Position numbers and translations under genes: made by a program
Shown here: piece after piece, positions 39,056 through 49,934 of the stretch
Position numbering within the stretch: position 1 is the stretch's first letter
Layout of the letters: each line of letters starts with the position of its first letter
Notes under the pieces: generated by a model
Told to the model about the DNA's origin: nothing
Databases searched by the model: none
Seen by the model: only the letters and a program-made list of their open reading frames with translations
NCBI GenBank assembly: GCA_010279815.1
Contig: QEOQ01000460.1
Coordinates: 949,393 to 1,013,392, forward strand
DNA: 64,000 nt
Direction: 5' to 3'
Origin: Brachionus plicatilis
Lineage: Eukaryota; Rotifera; Eurotatoria; Ploima; Brachionidae

Positions 39056-40763
39056 TCTTTAAAAGTAAGTTTTCATTAAAATCAATTAAAATATTTAAAC
39101 CTTTTAAAGTTGAATAAAAAGGGACATACTTAAATTATAAATATGAAAATAAACTTGACATGGCATGTCAAGTAAGTTCTTTTGAAAAAATTTATTTTTT
39201 CTCTATTATTTAAAAAAATATTACAATTTATATTTTGATTTTTTGATCTTGATCTCAAACTTCAATTTGCCAAACTTTCAATGTTTTCAGAGTATTTGTA
39301 AAAATTTTTGCTTTTTTAAATTTGACCTATGTAAATTTTAGAATAATAAAAAAATAAAAATTTCAATGAAGAAATCTTAAACCACACCTTAAAGTAGGAA
39401 ACAATTTGAAATTACTTGAAAATTATTTTTTTTATTTTTATTTTTTCCTATTTTGCTATATTTACAATCTGATTTTCATATATTTCGTAGTATAGCTTAA
39501 AAAATAAGAAGTGAACTCCTTCCTTTTAAAATAAAGTCTCTTTTACAAAAATATTTCAGAACTAAATTTAATTGCTAATCCCAGTGTTAATGGTTTACGT
39601 GAAAAAAAGTAAATAAGCGTTAAAATTGATAAGAACGTGAAATTTTCGAGAATTTTTTATGAATTTAATAAATAATTTTTTTTGTTAAAGGAGAAGTTTT
39701 TTTTAAAAAATTATCTGCGAGTTTAGTTAATAGAATTAATATAAAAATAAAATATTTCAATATATTTTTTTAACCGTGCTTAGGATTTTTTGTTATAAAT
39801 TTTGAAAATTTTGAATAAAAATAATAAATTGAAAAAATTTAAGTAAAAATTTGACAAATTATAAATTTTAATTTATGTAATTATTTCCTATAAAAAAATT
39901 TTTTCCTAAAAGAATTATGAACTAAGCTAAATAAATAAAGTTAACGCAAAAAAAATTGCATTCTCTCAGTGCAGGATGTGAAAATGTTCGGTAACTTTGT
40001 TTAATTAAGAAATCGACTGCTTAAAGAGAATTAATTTTCAATCCTTCAATATAGTTGATAACAGATGTCCTTGTAGTTTTCGGTAAACTTTAATAAAAAA
40101 AGCTAATCACTCTCAACAAAAACAATATTTTATTTATTATCCTTCGTATACAATTTTTTAACCAAATCTGACGTTTTTTTCACCAATTTTTCACGCTCTT
40201 AATTTCTCTGGGATTGTACTTTTCATAAAATAGAATTTGAATCTATTTTTATGAATAAAAATGATCTAATGGTGGTCAATAAGATTTTTAAAATATGAGT
40301 TAATTATCTTACTATTTAAAAATCAATGAATGAAAATCTAAGCTAAAAAATTAAGCATGAAAGTAAAAACTTTCCAACGCTTAATAAAAATGAAAGATTT
40401 AATTTTACCACGCTTATTAAATATAAATGGAATACTTTTTCCCACGCCCAATACACATCTGTATCTTTTTTAAAAAATAAACAAATTAGACAAAATCTGT
40501 TATCTGTTATTCTTCAAAATATAGTAAATTTATCATATCATTTTAGGTAAGAAAGAAAGAAAAAATAATTCAGGTACCAAATTTTTAATTTTCTTTTATA
40601 TTTTATATTTTAAGTTTATTTAAATCATTATTCTTATAAATTCTTTTAATATAAAATTTTATTATTATTTTGCAGAAAAATTTTTTAGCCTCCCAAAAAA
40701 AATCATTTCATTTATGACCCCAAAAGTTCAATTAAATCAGAAAAAATCAAAAAAAAAGAATAT
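39056..40763. other. AT-rich intergenic DNA
   Basis: No supportable gene or repeat before the target-site duplication of the Merlin element. Confidence 0.4.
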
Positions 40764-41108
40764 AATTTATTGGGTCTACCTTGTTTTGTGATCAAAAGAT
40801 CGCCTATTTGGTGGTCTGGTCCTGGTCACAGGGTTGGTGAACATTAAAGATCACTGATCACATTCTTGACGTCTTCGTGACCTTAAATATACAAATTTAT
40901 GATCACCAAAATAATTTTTAATAAAAATCTCTTAAATTTGAAATTTTTTTTTTAACTTAAAAAAAAAATTTCAGCATAATATGAAAGCATGCATACACAT
41001 CAAACTTTTTTAAGCTCTGTGCTTATTGCTTACGTTTTTATAAAAACACTATGTGCTATTCAAAATTTTTATATAAATTTGAATTGTATTTTACACTTTT
41101 GATCAAAA

Positions 41109-41943
41109 ATGAGTTTAGAACAAACTGATGAATTTAAACTTTTTGATAAGCTAAGAAATCTTGGCTTAATATTTTCTAGTCGTTGTTGTGATAAAACCAA
41201 TTGTATAATGAAAGGGTCTGAGCTAAATCTTAAGTTTCGAAAAAGAACAGCTGACAGCAAAAAACAGATCTTGTCTTAGCGATGTACTTCATGTGGGACA
41301 TTTAAGTCGATTTACGATGGTTCATTTTTTTCTTTATTCAAAAAACCAGTGAAAATTATCCTGGCATTAGTCAAATGTTGGTCGACTCAGTTGACGATCA
41401 AAAAGAGTCAAGCTATTTCTATTTTTCAGTTTTAATTTTTTATATCAAATGTATCAATAAATTTTTATTTAGGTAAAGATTTGTTGAGAAAACAAGTGTG
41501 GGTATTTGGACTTGCTCAAAAAAGACCCAGGTGCTGAAAACCAAAGGTGCTATATGAAAGTGGTTCCTGATCGTGAAGCTACAACGTTATTGGAAATTAT
41601 TTTTCAGATGATTGAAAAAGGTTCAAACATATATTCAGAATGCTGGTCATCATATCAGAAAATTAGCAAGTTAAAAGAATTTAAGCACCAAACAGTTAAT
41701 CATTCGTACAATTTTTTGGATCCTGTAACGGGTGCATGTACCAATTTGATTGAGTGTTTATGGAATGTATCCAAGCAAAAGTTCAAAGAAATCAAAGGTT
41801 GCAATATAGCTTATATTCAGTCTTATCTGGACGAATTCGTGTGGCGCTATAACAATAACGTCAATAATGATCGTATTTCTTGTTATAACTTAGTTTTGCA
41901 TGAGATAGCCAGATTGTATAGTCCAGGCAATGAGTATGATTAA
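41109..41943 (+). pseudogene. Decayed Merlin transposase (ISXO2-like DDE domain)
   Basis: The N-terminal part begins at the ATG at 41109 and holds Cys pairs of the usual zinc ribbon (SSRCCDKTNC; RCTSCGTFKSIYDGSFF). It is broken by TAG near 41277 and TAA near 41433. After AT-rich filler the frame resumes at about 41472 with GKDLLRKQVWVFGLAQ, is frameshifted near 41525, and then runs open to 41943. That last frame has CYMKVVPDREATTLL, IYSECWSSYQ, FLDPVTGACTNLIECLW and a YLDEFVWRY end, typical of the ISXO2/IS1595 transposase fold. The stretch that should carry the first catalytic Asp is missing, and the usual SDCW reads SECW. The third acidic residue (in TNLIE) remains. It cannot be catalytically competent as read. 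Confidence 0.85.
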
Positions 41944-42035
41944 ATAAATATTTAAGGTTTATTTTACCACTAATTAATTTTTTATATTTAAGCATTAATA
42001 ATGTTGAACTTGAATGCAACTAAATAAATGGAGAT

Positions 42036-42608
42036 ATGGACATAGAAGACGACGATGATAATGTTTGGTTAAAAGATGATGATGTTGATGACAGATTATC
42101 TGACAATGGTTCGAATTCATCGATTGGTAGTTCTATTTTTGGTACATTGAAAGGCTCTATTGAAAACCGAGATGATGATTTTGATAAATATGATGATGAT
42201 CCAACTTTGGCTAAATCTTCCGATTCTAAAACAGACATTTTGACTGATAAAGATCGATCAGATGACGATGAAACCCAAGCTGATTCTAAACGCCAGTACA
42301 TCTTCAGAAGGTCATTTGGTTGAGAGTGAGAATGAAATATCTGATGTTCAAAAATCCGTTAAATCAACTGCAGAGGAAAAAGTACGTGAAATTGACTCAA
42401 AATTGAGTAATTTAAATCTCAGTTCTGTTAGAACCAAAGCTTTGTTGTGTGAAAAAGAGTCATTCACACAGAAACTGTTCCCGTAGAAATAGAATTACAA
42501 ATTGGTCGTGCTTTAAGTAAGCATGAAAATCCGTTGCCATGTCCACTATGTAGAAAAATGATGAAAAATGAACGTGGGGTTAAGCTTCATATCGCAAAAC
42601 AACATTAA
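42036..42608 (+). pseudogene. Second Merlin-borne coding region: acidic protein with C-terminal C2H2 zinc finger
   Basis: The ATG at 42036 opens a very acidic frame (DIEDDDDNVWLKDDDVDD) to a TGA at 42321-42323. Coding-like sequence continues one frame over from about 42280 to 42470 (SENEISDVQKSVKSTAEEK). It then returns to the first frame, ending at a TAA at 42606-42608 with CPLCRKMMKNERGVKLHIAK then QH. That is a C-x2-C-x12-H-x4-H zinc finger. Two compensating frame changes imply one ancestral gene that has decayed, or an unrecognised intron. It lies wholly between the transposon ends, about 90 bp after the transposase stop and on the same strand. Its function is unknown; DNA or target binding is a guess. 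Confidence 0.6.
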
Positions 42609-42852
42609 AATTTCCTTTTTTTTAAATTTTATTTTATTTTTTTTTATTTGAAACTTTGTATTCTATATTTTTGGTCACATTAACGTGACCATGGTCACAT
42701 ATAAATTTTTCTTTTTTATTCTTAAAAATTTAAGGTCACAAAAACGTCAAGAATGTGATCAGTGATCTTTAATGTTCACCAACCCTGTGACCAGGACCAG
42801 ACCACCAAATAGGTGATCTTTTGATCACAAAACAAGGTAGACCCAATTTATT

Positions 42853-43430
42853 GATTCAATTAATTTTGTAATTTCGCTAAATCAAAGTTATTCTTACTTA
42901 CTTCAGTTACAGTGGTTCCAATAAATTTTTTTCAATAGAAAAGTCTTTTAAATTTTATACACTAATTTATTTAATAAATTTTACGCGTATAATATTTTGA
43001 AATAACAATAATATGTGATTTAAAAACTAAGATACTGAATTACGAACTAAAAAAATTTTTTTTTTTGTACTTTATGTCAATTACATTTGAATTTATCGCA
43101 ATTTTAATTTATTAGTACACAAATGATTGAAACTCTTATACAATCGAAAAAAAATTAATTATTAATAATTCTTAAAAATTTTTAATAAAAATTACTGCTT
43201 TAAAATTTATTTTATCTTTTTTGATTTGTTTATCAAATTAAAAATTTTGATTTTACATTTATATAAACCAATGTAACTTAATTTTTATTTTTATTTTTTG
43301 ATTTTTCTTATTTAACTTTTAAATTTTACTTTATTTATTTTTATTCTGAAGGAGCTTAAGCTCGGTAAGTAAACAAATAAATAAAAATAATAATATATTA
43401 TCTCAAAATTCACTCTGTAATTAAAAAAAA
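42853..43430. other. AT-rich intergenic DNA
   Basis: No gene is visible. Near 43335-43385 a GAAGGAGCTTAAGCTC block sits between TTTATTTATT and AAATAAATAAA runs. It resembles a retroelement tail but is not assignable. Confidence 0.3.
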
Positions 43431-43632
43431 ATGTCTTTAATTGAACAAATCCCTAATAAAACCAACTGCAACTCAAGTAATCATGAAAATAGGCATCATT
43501 GGTTGTGAAGATTCTGTAACAGATCAGAAGGCCGAGCAACCATTAGCAAAAAAGAGTATATTGGAAAACGATGAAAAAGTAAAAAAGAATAAACGTGGAA
43601 GACCAGCCTTATCGAAAAACACAAAAAAGTAA
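43431..43632 (+). pseudogene. Transposase-like C-terminal tail relic with GRP motif
   Basis: A frame of about 60 codons ends KKNKRGRPALSKNTKK. Its basic Arg-Gly-Arg-Pro tail resembles the ends of MULE-type transposases (compare KRKRGAPKKA at 830-1033). An ATG at 43431 opens a different frame that stops after 25 codons (near 43508), consistent with frameshift decay. No catalytic or zinc-finger domain is present. The assignment is weak. Confidence 0.3.
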
Positions 43633-44678
43633 ATCGGGTAATTTTTTTTCCAAATAAAAATATTAAAAATATATTTTGTTTTTATTTTTATTTTTTTGTT
43701 TTACTTAATTAGTATTATATTTTTCTATAAAAATGAACATATAAAACATTTTGTTGTAAATTCAGCATTTTAGTGTTTTTTTGCCAAAAATAAAAAAGGT
43801 AATAATTATATGCCTAAATTTTACCAATTTTCAAATTTAATTAAAATTATTAATAAAATAAAAAAAATGAACTTTGATTGAAGAAAAATTACAATTTTTT
43901 GAAAATTTAATCATAGAATTAATAATGGATTTTTTTTTGACATCGCCATCATTAGTTTTAATTTTGTAATCAAAAAATAATCGTTTACAGTTGGAAGATT
44001 TTTCTAGTTTATATTAAAATTATAATTAAATATTTAAAAAAAATTTTTCTCAAATAATTTTAAAAGCTCTTGATGTTTGAGTTGTATATCTACCGAAAAA
44101 AAGTTCAATTTGAAATATGAAAAATTATATCCCATTCTTGAGCGACTCAAATTGTGAATCTATTGGAATATTTTAAATTATTAAATGTAAAAAATTCAGT
44201 TTGTTTAATATAGGTGTATTATCAACAAAAAAATATTAGATCATTTATTTTCAATTAGGAAATTTATATTATTAATATTAAAATTGAATCAATTTTAATT
44301 GATTAATCAAAAATTTGTCGAAAATCTTGTACTTCATTTTAATTATGGCAGTCAAAAAATTAAAAAAGATCTTTTAAATAGATGATTTAAAAAGAAATTT
44401 TCAATAGAATATTAAAATTGATTTAATTTTAATTAATTAATCAAAAATTTATCGAAAATTTACCAAAAAGGCTAATATTTAAAAATTAGATAGATGTGAT
44501 TTAAGTTCGAAACTGCTATGAAAATAATTTTCAAAAAAAATATCACAAAATATTTCTATTATTTTATAATTTTCTGTTACTCTAACAAAATAATCAATTG
44601 TAAAAAATAAATTTTAATTTTTAATTGAAAAAAAAATAAGTCTGAATTAACAAAAATTTCAATTTTTTTACTAAAATT
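43633..44678. repeat. AT-rich spacer with a two-copy direct repeat
   Basis: About 45 bp around 44275-44325 (TTAAAATTGAATCAATTTTA, then TTAATCAAAAATTTGTCGAA) recurs at about 44405-44462 with a few changes, roughly 130 bp apart. Nothing else is supportable between the transposase-like relic and the YIPF6 stop codon. Confidence 0.4.
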
Positions 44679-45389
44679 TCAATTTGTATGCAAAATAATC
44701 AACCAACTAATTACAAAATAGAATAAAAATACTGGATAAGTGGCCAAAGCTTTTCTGTCAGACAGATTGATTGTGTCGGCGGCTAAAAAAGCTGTACTGG
44801 CAAAGACCGACCAAAAACAGGATACTACGATTAATATAAAACGAAATCCAAATGAAATAACTGAAGCATTTCCAGTAATGAACAATATCAAATCATTTAA
44901 AATTGCCACAATCACCAAAGGCAATAAGCAATAACCTAAAACACAAATACTTTGGAAGAAGCTAATTTTTCCGGATAAAAGTTTTGTATTGATTGTCACT
45001 ACGATTGCGCCAAAGGAAATAAGTGCAAACACTGAAGCGAATTCTGGAGCATTTGAATTTACTTTATAATTACCTTCTAATGAAATTGACAAAATAACGC
45101 ATAATGTTAGCGGTCCCCATAAATCCCAATCTTTAAGTAATAGAGTGCTTTGTTTCGGAAAAAATACATGACCGAGTTTGTATGCTACAGCTTTTAAGTC
45201 TCTACTAATAGTAATGCTAACTGGCTCGTCTAAAGTCGATATTATTTCTTGATTCGAACCCATGTTTAATGTTGTTGAGGGTTTAAAGTTTGAATTAGAC
45301 TGATTAGGTGCGATTAAGTCACCCTCTAAATCTGAGAAATTACCTGCTGAATTCAAAAATTGCATTTTATCTTCGCCTGAATTCGTCAT
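44679..45389 (-). CDS. YIPF6: YIPF6, Yip1-domain Golgi membrane protein
   Basis: Yip1-family proteins are five-pass membrane proteins of the early secretory pathway and Golgi that interact with Rab GTPases and cargo machinery. This single-exon gene encodes 236 residues, the family length. A hydrophilic N-terminus of about 80 residues is followed by the family core: RDLKAVAYKLGHVFFPK, LLKDWDLWGPLTLCVIL, SGKISFFQSICVLGYCLLPL, FWSVFASTAFLA and the C-terminal ALATYPVFLFYFVISWLIIL. These match vertebrate YIPF6 along the whole protein, including DWDLWGPL and the C-terminal membrane segment. It is read from the ATG at 45389. No neighbours share its pathway directly. Confidence 0.95.
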   Translation of the reverse strand: MTNSGEDKMQFLNSAGNFSDLEGDLIAPNQSNSNFKPSTTLNMGSNQEIISTLDEPVSITISRDLKAVAYKLGHVFFPKQSTLLLKDWDLWGPLTLCVILSISLEGNYKVNSNAPEFASVFALISFGAIVVTINTKLLSGKISFFQSICVLGYCLLPLVIVAILNDLILFITGNASVISFGFRFILIVVSCFWSVFASTAFLAADTINLSDRKALATYPVFLFYFVISWLIILHTN

Positions 45390-46760
45390 TTTTCTTTACA
45401 GAAAACTGAATTTTTTCTAAAATTCTTAAAATTTTGATTAAGTGACGTGTTATGCATAAATTTTTAAATGAATAATTAAATGAATTTATTCTCAAAAAAT
45501 TAACAAAATAACTAAATTAAATTTAAGAAAAATTTGCAATTTTTAATATTGACTTGGAAAATAAACTTTAGAAATGCTTCTTATTTTCTCTTACGAAAAT
45601 AAATTTATTTACTTTTTTACATTTTTAAAAAACTATAAAAAACTCTAAATTACATTTAATTTTTGAAAATAAAAAATATTTGATAGTTAATTTTCATTAT
45701 TTTTGTATTTTTTCTTGATTATTGATTTTTGTAAGTAAAATCAAAAATCATGTGATCACATTATTTAAAAAAATATTTTTTTGACAGAATAAGGATCAAT
45801 TTTCTTTAAATTTATTTAATTAACTTAAATTTTAGGATAAAAGACGATTCAAAAATGCGTTTTCAACTTTTAATTAGTTCAAATTGCTTCATCCATGTAA
45901 TTCTAATAAAAATCTCGATAAAAAATAATAATCAAAATGTGGCTGGGAAAATGGAAATTCAAAAAATTATAATTCCAACCAAGAATATATAGGTGATCAA
46001 AATTTTTTAGAAATTAAAAAAAAAAAACTATCATTGAATTTTGCTAAATTCTATTCAAATTTAAGCATTTAAAAAAAAATATTGAGAAAAGCTAATTTAT
46101 TTATGCGTTTTTAGACCAGACTAATGCAAAGATAAAGTCCGGACTTAGACTTGAATTAAGACTTGTGACTTTTCTCAACAACTCTGGTTAAATCTTCAAA
46201 CAGAGTTAGTGTTTCAGGAACTTAATTGGCCGGTCTAGAAGCCCGGATGGATTAAGCTGGATGGATTTGGTTTAGCCCTTTTAGGTAAAAACTCTGTTGA
46301 TTCAATTTGATTATCTGTGAGACTATTTAAAATAAATCTTAATTTCAAAATTTTTTTAACAAATTTTTCCAAGATTACTTTTTTAAAAGTATACAATTTT
46401 TATTAATTATGCTAATTAAGAAATTAAATCAAAAATATAATAACTCATTGACTGACTAGTGAGTGAAATAATTTATTATCAAATTATTCTAGTTATCAGT
46501 GATTTTTTCAATGGGTTCACATGATTTGAAAATGATTTTGATTTCTTTTTGGTAAAAATCAAACAAATTAATAATTTCGAGAATTCCTTAAAGGAAAATT
46601 TTTGAGCGTTAATATGAAAGTGAATTTATTTATTTCCGAAAATTGGTTGTTCAAAAATTTAAATATTAAGATTATATTTTAAAAGGCCTTGAGTTATTTA
46701 ACTCTGAGGCTGAGAAGTTATTTCATCTGAATCAGTTGTATTTAAAGAAACCCTTTTTTT
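45390..46760. other. Upstream region of YIPF6, AT-rich
   Basis: No gene is visible. The stretch 46110-46290 is less AT-rich (GGCCGGTCTAGAAGCCCGG at 46228-46246) and may be old inserted DNA, but no open frame or terminal repeat supports a class. Confidence 0.35.
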
Positions 46761-46950
46761 AGGCAGAATGTAGAAAATTTAATATTTTTACATTTCCATA
46801 TTTTTAGATTTTTTGTGCAATATTTCAGAAAATATAAAAAACTTTTCCAAATTATTTAGTTACAAAATTAAAAATAAAAATTTTATGAGATATTGCACAA
46901 AAATCCAAAAATATGAAAATGTAAAAATTTTAAATTTTCTACACTTTGCC
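46761..46950. mobile_element. Foldback MITE of about 190 bp
   Basis: The left arm from 46761 (AGGCAGAATGTAGAAAATTT, then TTTTTACATTTCCATA and TTTTTGTGCAATATTTCA) pairs with the right arm ending at 46950 over about 80 bp with few mismatches. The outer sequence AGGCARAATGT resembles the arm start of the GBF1-intron element at about 2856 (AGGCAAAATGT), so the two may be related families. It is non-coding. Confidence 0.65.
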
Positions 46951-47177
46951 TTTTTTTATTTTATGACAAATAAAACCTTAGAATGCTAAATCTTTAAGTA
47001 AAAAATAATAAAAAATTTAATTTTTTATTTAGTAGTAGTACTACTCTGATAAAATAAAAGATCTTGCAAACTATCCCATGAGGTTCTGGTGTAAAATGAT
47101 TGAGTTAATAAGTGAATAAATATTTTTTTGTAAATAAAAAATTTAACTAGGGATTATATTAAAATTCTTTATTTTAT

Positions 47178-47411
47178 TCAGAGAGTTTTTATAAAAAATT
47201 CGGTAATTTTAGAATTGGCTTTTAGTATTTTGATTTCTAAAATTATACGCGCTCTCGCTTCTGGACGGTGACTTGAATAGTGCGGTAGTTCCTCTCGAAG
47301 CAGCTGCTTCGGGATATCTTGACTCAACCGCTCTAGCTCAATTGAACGCCTAAGCTCAGCTAAATCAAATGGCAACCAATTCCTAAAATGGCCGGTGCAA
47401 TGATGCACCAT
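47178..47411 (-). other. Unrecognised coding-like frame, 77 residues
   Basis: On the minus strand an ATG at 47411 opens a frame with balanced, protein-like composition (RNWLPFDLAELRRSIELE, REELPHYSSHRPEARARI). Its GC is clearly above the surroundings. No family was recognised. It may be the end of a mobile-element protein or a gene fragment. Immediately upstream on the same strand a different frame (QKIPISNDDFYGQNQLTR) stops near 47413, hinting at a frameshifted longer reading. Confidence 0.3.
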
Positions 47412-47476
47412 TTTAGAAATCAAGAATCATTCTCATAACCTGCAAGTTCGTCCTTGTCAACTGATTCTGCCCATAA

Positions 47477-47713
47477 AAATCATCATTTGAAATCGGAATC
47501 TTCTGCATAGTCAACAAACAATTTAAAATGAACCAGATCAGATACCAACAACTTTTAGGAATCATCGACCACTTGGACAAAGAGATACAAATTCTGGAGT
47601 ACTCTGAAAAAAAAAATTCAATCGAAGGTATCAAAAGAAACATTGCTAGTGCAAGGATCTTGGTTAAAAATTGCCAAAAAAATGTGCTAGAAAATTTAAA
47701 CAACAGATATTAG
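47477..47713 (+). other. Unrecognised coding-like frame, about 78 residues
   Basis: This plus-strand frame has an ATG at 47528 and is open upstream to 47477. Its composition suggests helices or a coiled coil (YQQLLGIIDHLDKEIQILE; GIKRNIASARILVKN). No family was recognised. It overlaps the opposite-strand frames at 47413-47703, so at most one strand is real. Confidence 0.3.
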
Positions 47714-48151
47714 GATCAATCTTGGATTATTCTTTTTCTTGTTTAAATTCATTATCAGAAACTTACACCAAAAAATACAAATTATTCAAAATTCAGCAGT
47801 TCGAAGCTGAAATATGATACCACTTCCAATATTTAACACCAATAGGCCTTCAATAAAATAAATCTACTAACAGTTTTAAATCGACTTTTTGAATTGAGAG
47901 AGAGATATGTCAGGATAGGATTGAGTCATTCTGTTCCACAGATGGAAAAATATAGAGAAGGTTGACACGTGGATTTCTGGTAATTTTACGTAAAATTACG
48001 GTCTTTACACATGGTACACTGCTAATGCTACAATTATCTTGCATTTAATTGACGAGTGCACTCACGGACTTTTCGTTATTAAACATATTTAATCACCGTA
48101 ACGGCAGTTTAAGTGTGGCATTAGACTTTAGCAAGATATAAAGTATGAACT
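47714..48151. other. Spacer before the GC-rich element
   Basis: No gene is visible. GC is slightly raised at 47930-48120 (for example ACTCACGGACTTTTCG and CACCGTAACGGCAG). No terminal repeat or frame was recognised. Confidence 0.35.
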
Positions 48152-48159
48152 ATAAATGC

Positions 48160-48566
48160 TAGTGTTGGAGGCCGGTCGAGAGGCCACGTGGCCGGCCAGA
48201 AAAAAAAATGGCCGAGACCGTGGCCGGCCGTGCAAGCGGCCAAAAACGGCCGGTCCATTTAACGGCCAATGACCGTGCCTGGCCGGCCATCACACGGTCG
48301 GTTTTTATTTTGGCCGATAGTTGGCCGGCCACCTCACGGTTTTCTAAAATTTGGCCGGCCATTTCACGGTCGGTCTGTCTTGTGGCCGGCCTTGGAAAGG
48401 TCGGCCTTTTTAAAAACGGTCCACAGACGGTCGGTCAATTCACTGACGGTCTAAAATGCGGCCGTTAAATTCACGGCCAAAATAGGCCGTTTAAACTGGC
48501 CGGCCAAGTGGCCGTTCAAGTCCGGCCGTAGACCGGCCGGCCAAAGTTGGCCGCCGCCCAACACTA
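48160..48566. mobile_element. GC-rich hAT-type miniature element with eight GGCCGGCC palindromes
   Basis: The element begins TAGTGTTGG and ends CCAACACTA. It is flanked on both sides by ATAAATGC (48152-48159 and 48567-48574), an exact 8-bp target duplication. Such ends and duplication length are typical of hAT transposons. The 407-bp interior is extraordinary for this genome: it is GC-rich and built from GGCC, CGGTC and CGGCC words, with eight copies of GGCCGGCC. Two open frames cross it (about 48208-48468) but are by-products of the repeats. No transposase is present, so it is non-autonomous. Confidence 0.85.
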
Positions 48567-48574
48567 ATAAATGC

Positions 48575-49934
48575 GGAGTGATCATGCGAGTTTTCTAATT
48601 ATAGTTTTAGTTATATTTATATTTTTAATTTTGTAATCAAGAAAAAAGATTTTACAAACGTCTTGAGATTTCTTTTAAAAGACAATTTTCCTAATGATCA
48701 AAATGAAACAATGACATTCTATGAAAAAAAGGATCATACAAAATTTCTTGAAATTAAAAGTTTGCAATATTATATTATGCTCGATTAAAGTGCTTTTTTT
48801 TAAACTTGGATTTAAGGATAATTAAAGAAATATGTGCCAAAGAATTCAACGTTTCATCTGGCCTAGGATTGGGAAAGAGATAACCTAAAAAACGCAAGAT
48901 CAAAGTCAATTAAGCCAAATAAATCAACTGCTTAAAATATGAATTAAATTTAAAATGTTCTTTTTGTCTCTATATCATATTATTAAAAATCATGTGTAAA
49001 TCTTTTTATTAACTGTTTTTATTTCATTTATTTGCATAACTATTATTTGCAAAAAATATCTCAAATTTTTTCATCAATATATGAAAATAAAATTTTTAAA
49101 CTTAAAAAAAATCAATTAGGTCATGAAGGAATTAATTTGTTTTTAAAAAATTTGCAAATAAAAATATTGGTTTTATTAAGATAAGAACATCTTTTGAGTA
49201 TCCATAATTTTTAAGTTTAAAAATAATACTCGATTAATCAATGTAAAAGGATTTTTTTCTCTTTTAGTCAATGATTTTAAAAAAGAAAAGATTTACATTT
49301 TTAATGATATCAAAAATAATTTAATTAGCATTTAATTTAATTAATTTCATTAAATCACTGGTAAAACATATATGGTAGAAAAATAAAAATTTTTTTAAAC
49401 TCTTTGAGAACGAATATAATCAAAATTTAAGTCCAAATAAGCATAGGCTTTTGAATCAATACTTGATTATAAATGCGTCATAAATCTTGCGGGAGCCAGC
49501 CCGGTTCGATTGAAAATCAAGTTTCATAAATTTACAGCTCATTTTTAATCAATAGTTGATTAAAAATGTCATCTACTTGATTCACTTTACTCAATAAAAC
49601 AAAAGCATTCAACAACAAAAGAATACTCATCAGGAAACAAATTGGAAGAAGGGCGTCAATGCGTGATATGCTTTAAGCAAAAAAATTATTATTAAAATTA
49701 GAAAAAAATAAAATAACTCACTCAAAAAATCCAGGTATAAATAAACTCAATAAAATTTTAACTCCTTGAAAAAGAAAGTTTTAGTCGTTTAATTAAAGAC
49801 TTTTTAAATATTAAATTACTTTGAAATAGAGTTTTTTTGTGCTTTAAACTAACAATGACCGTATTATTCTTGAAATCTAACACACTTTGAATGGAAATTT
49901 TTAAGAAAGTAAATTTAAATTTTTTAAAAGTTTA
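48575..49934. other. AT-rich spacer downstream of the GRAM gene
   Basis: No gene, RNA or repeat could be supported. A small GC patch (CTTGCGGGAGCCAGCCCGG near 49484) has no recognisable context. Confidence 0.35.

Larger units (their letters stand above)
40772..42844 (+). mobile_element. Merlin-type DNA transposon, 2073 bp, with exact 8-bp target duplication
   Basis: The element starts GGGTCTACC and ends GGTAGACCC. Its terminal inverted repeats are about 115 bp (40772-40889 and 42732-42844) and differ at about three positions. AATTTATT flanks it directly on both sides (40764-40771 and 42845-42852). An 8-bp duplication and an ISXO2/IS1016-like transposase are the hallmarks of the Merlin superfamily. 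Inside are a decayed transposase (41109-41943) and a second coding region (42036-42608) for an acidic zinc-finger protein. The near-identical ends suggest recent movement, while the transposase is broken, so it was probably mobilised in trans. Confidence 0.88.

Noticed and set aside
48208..48468. Open frames rich in Arg, Pro and Ala across the GC-rich element
   Set aside because: They arise from GGCC/CGG repeats, which contain no stop codons. All strands and frames look alike.
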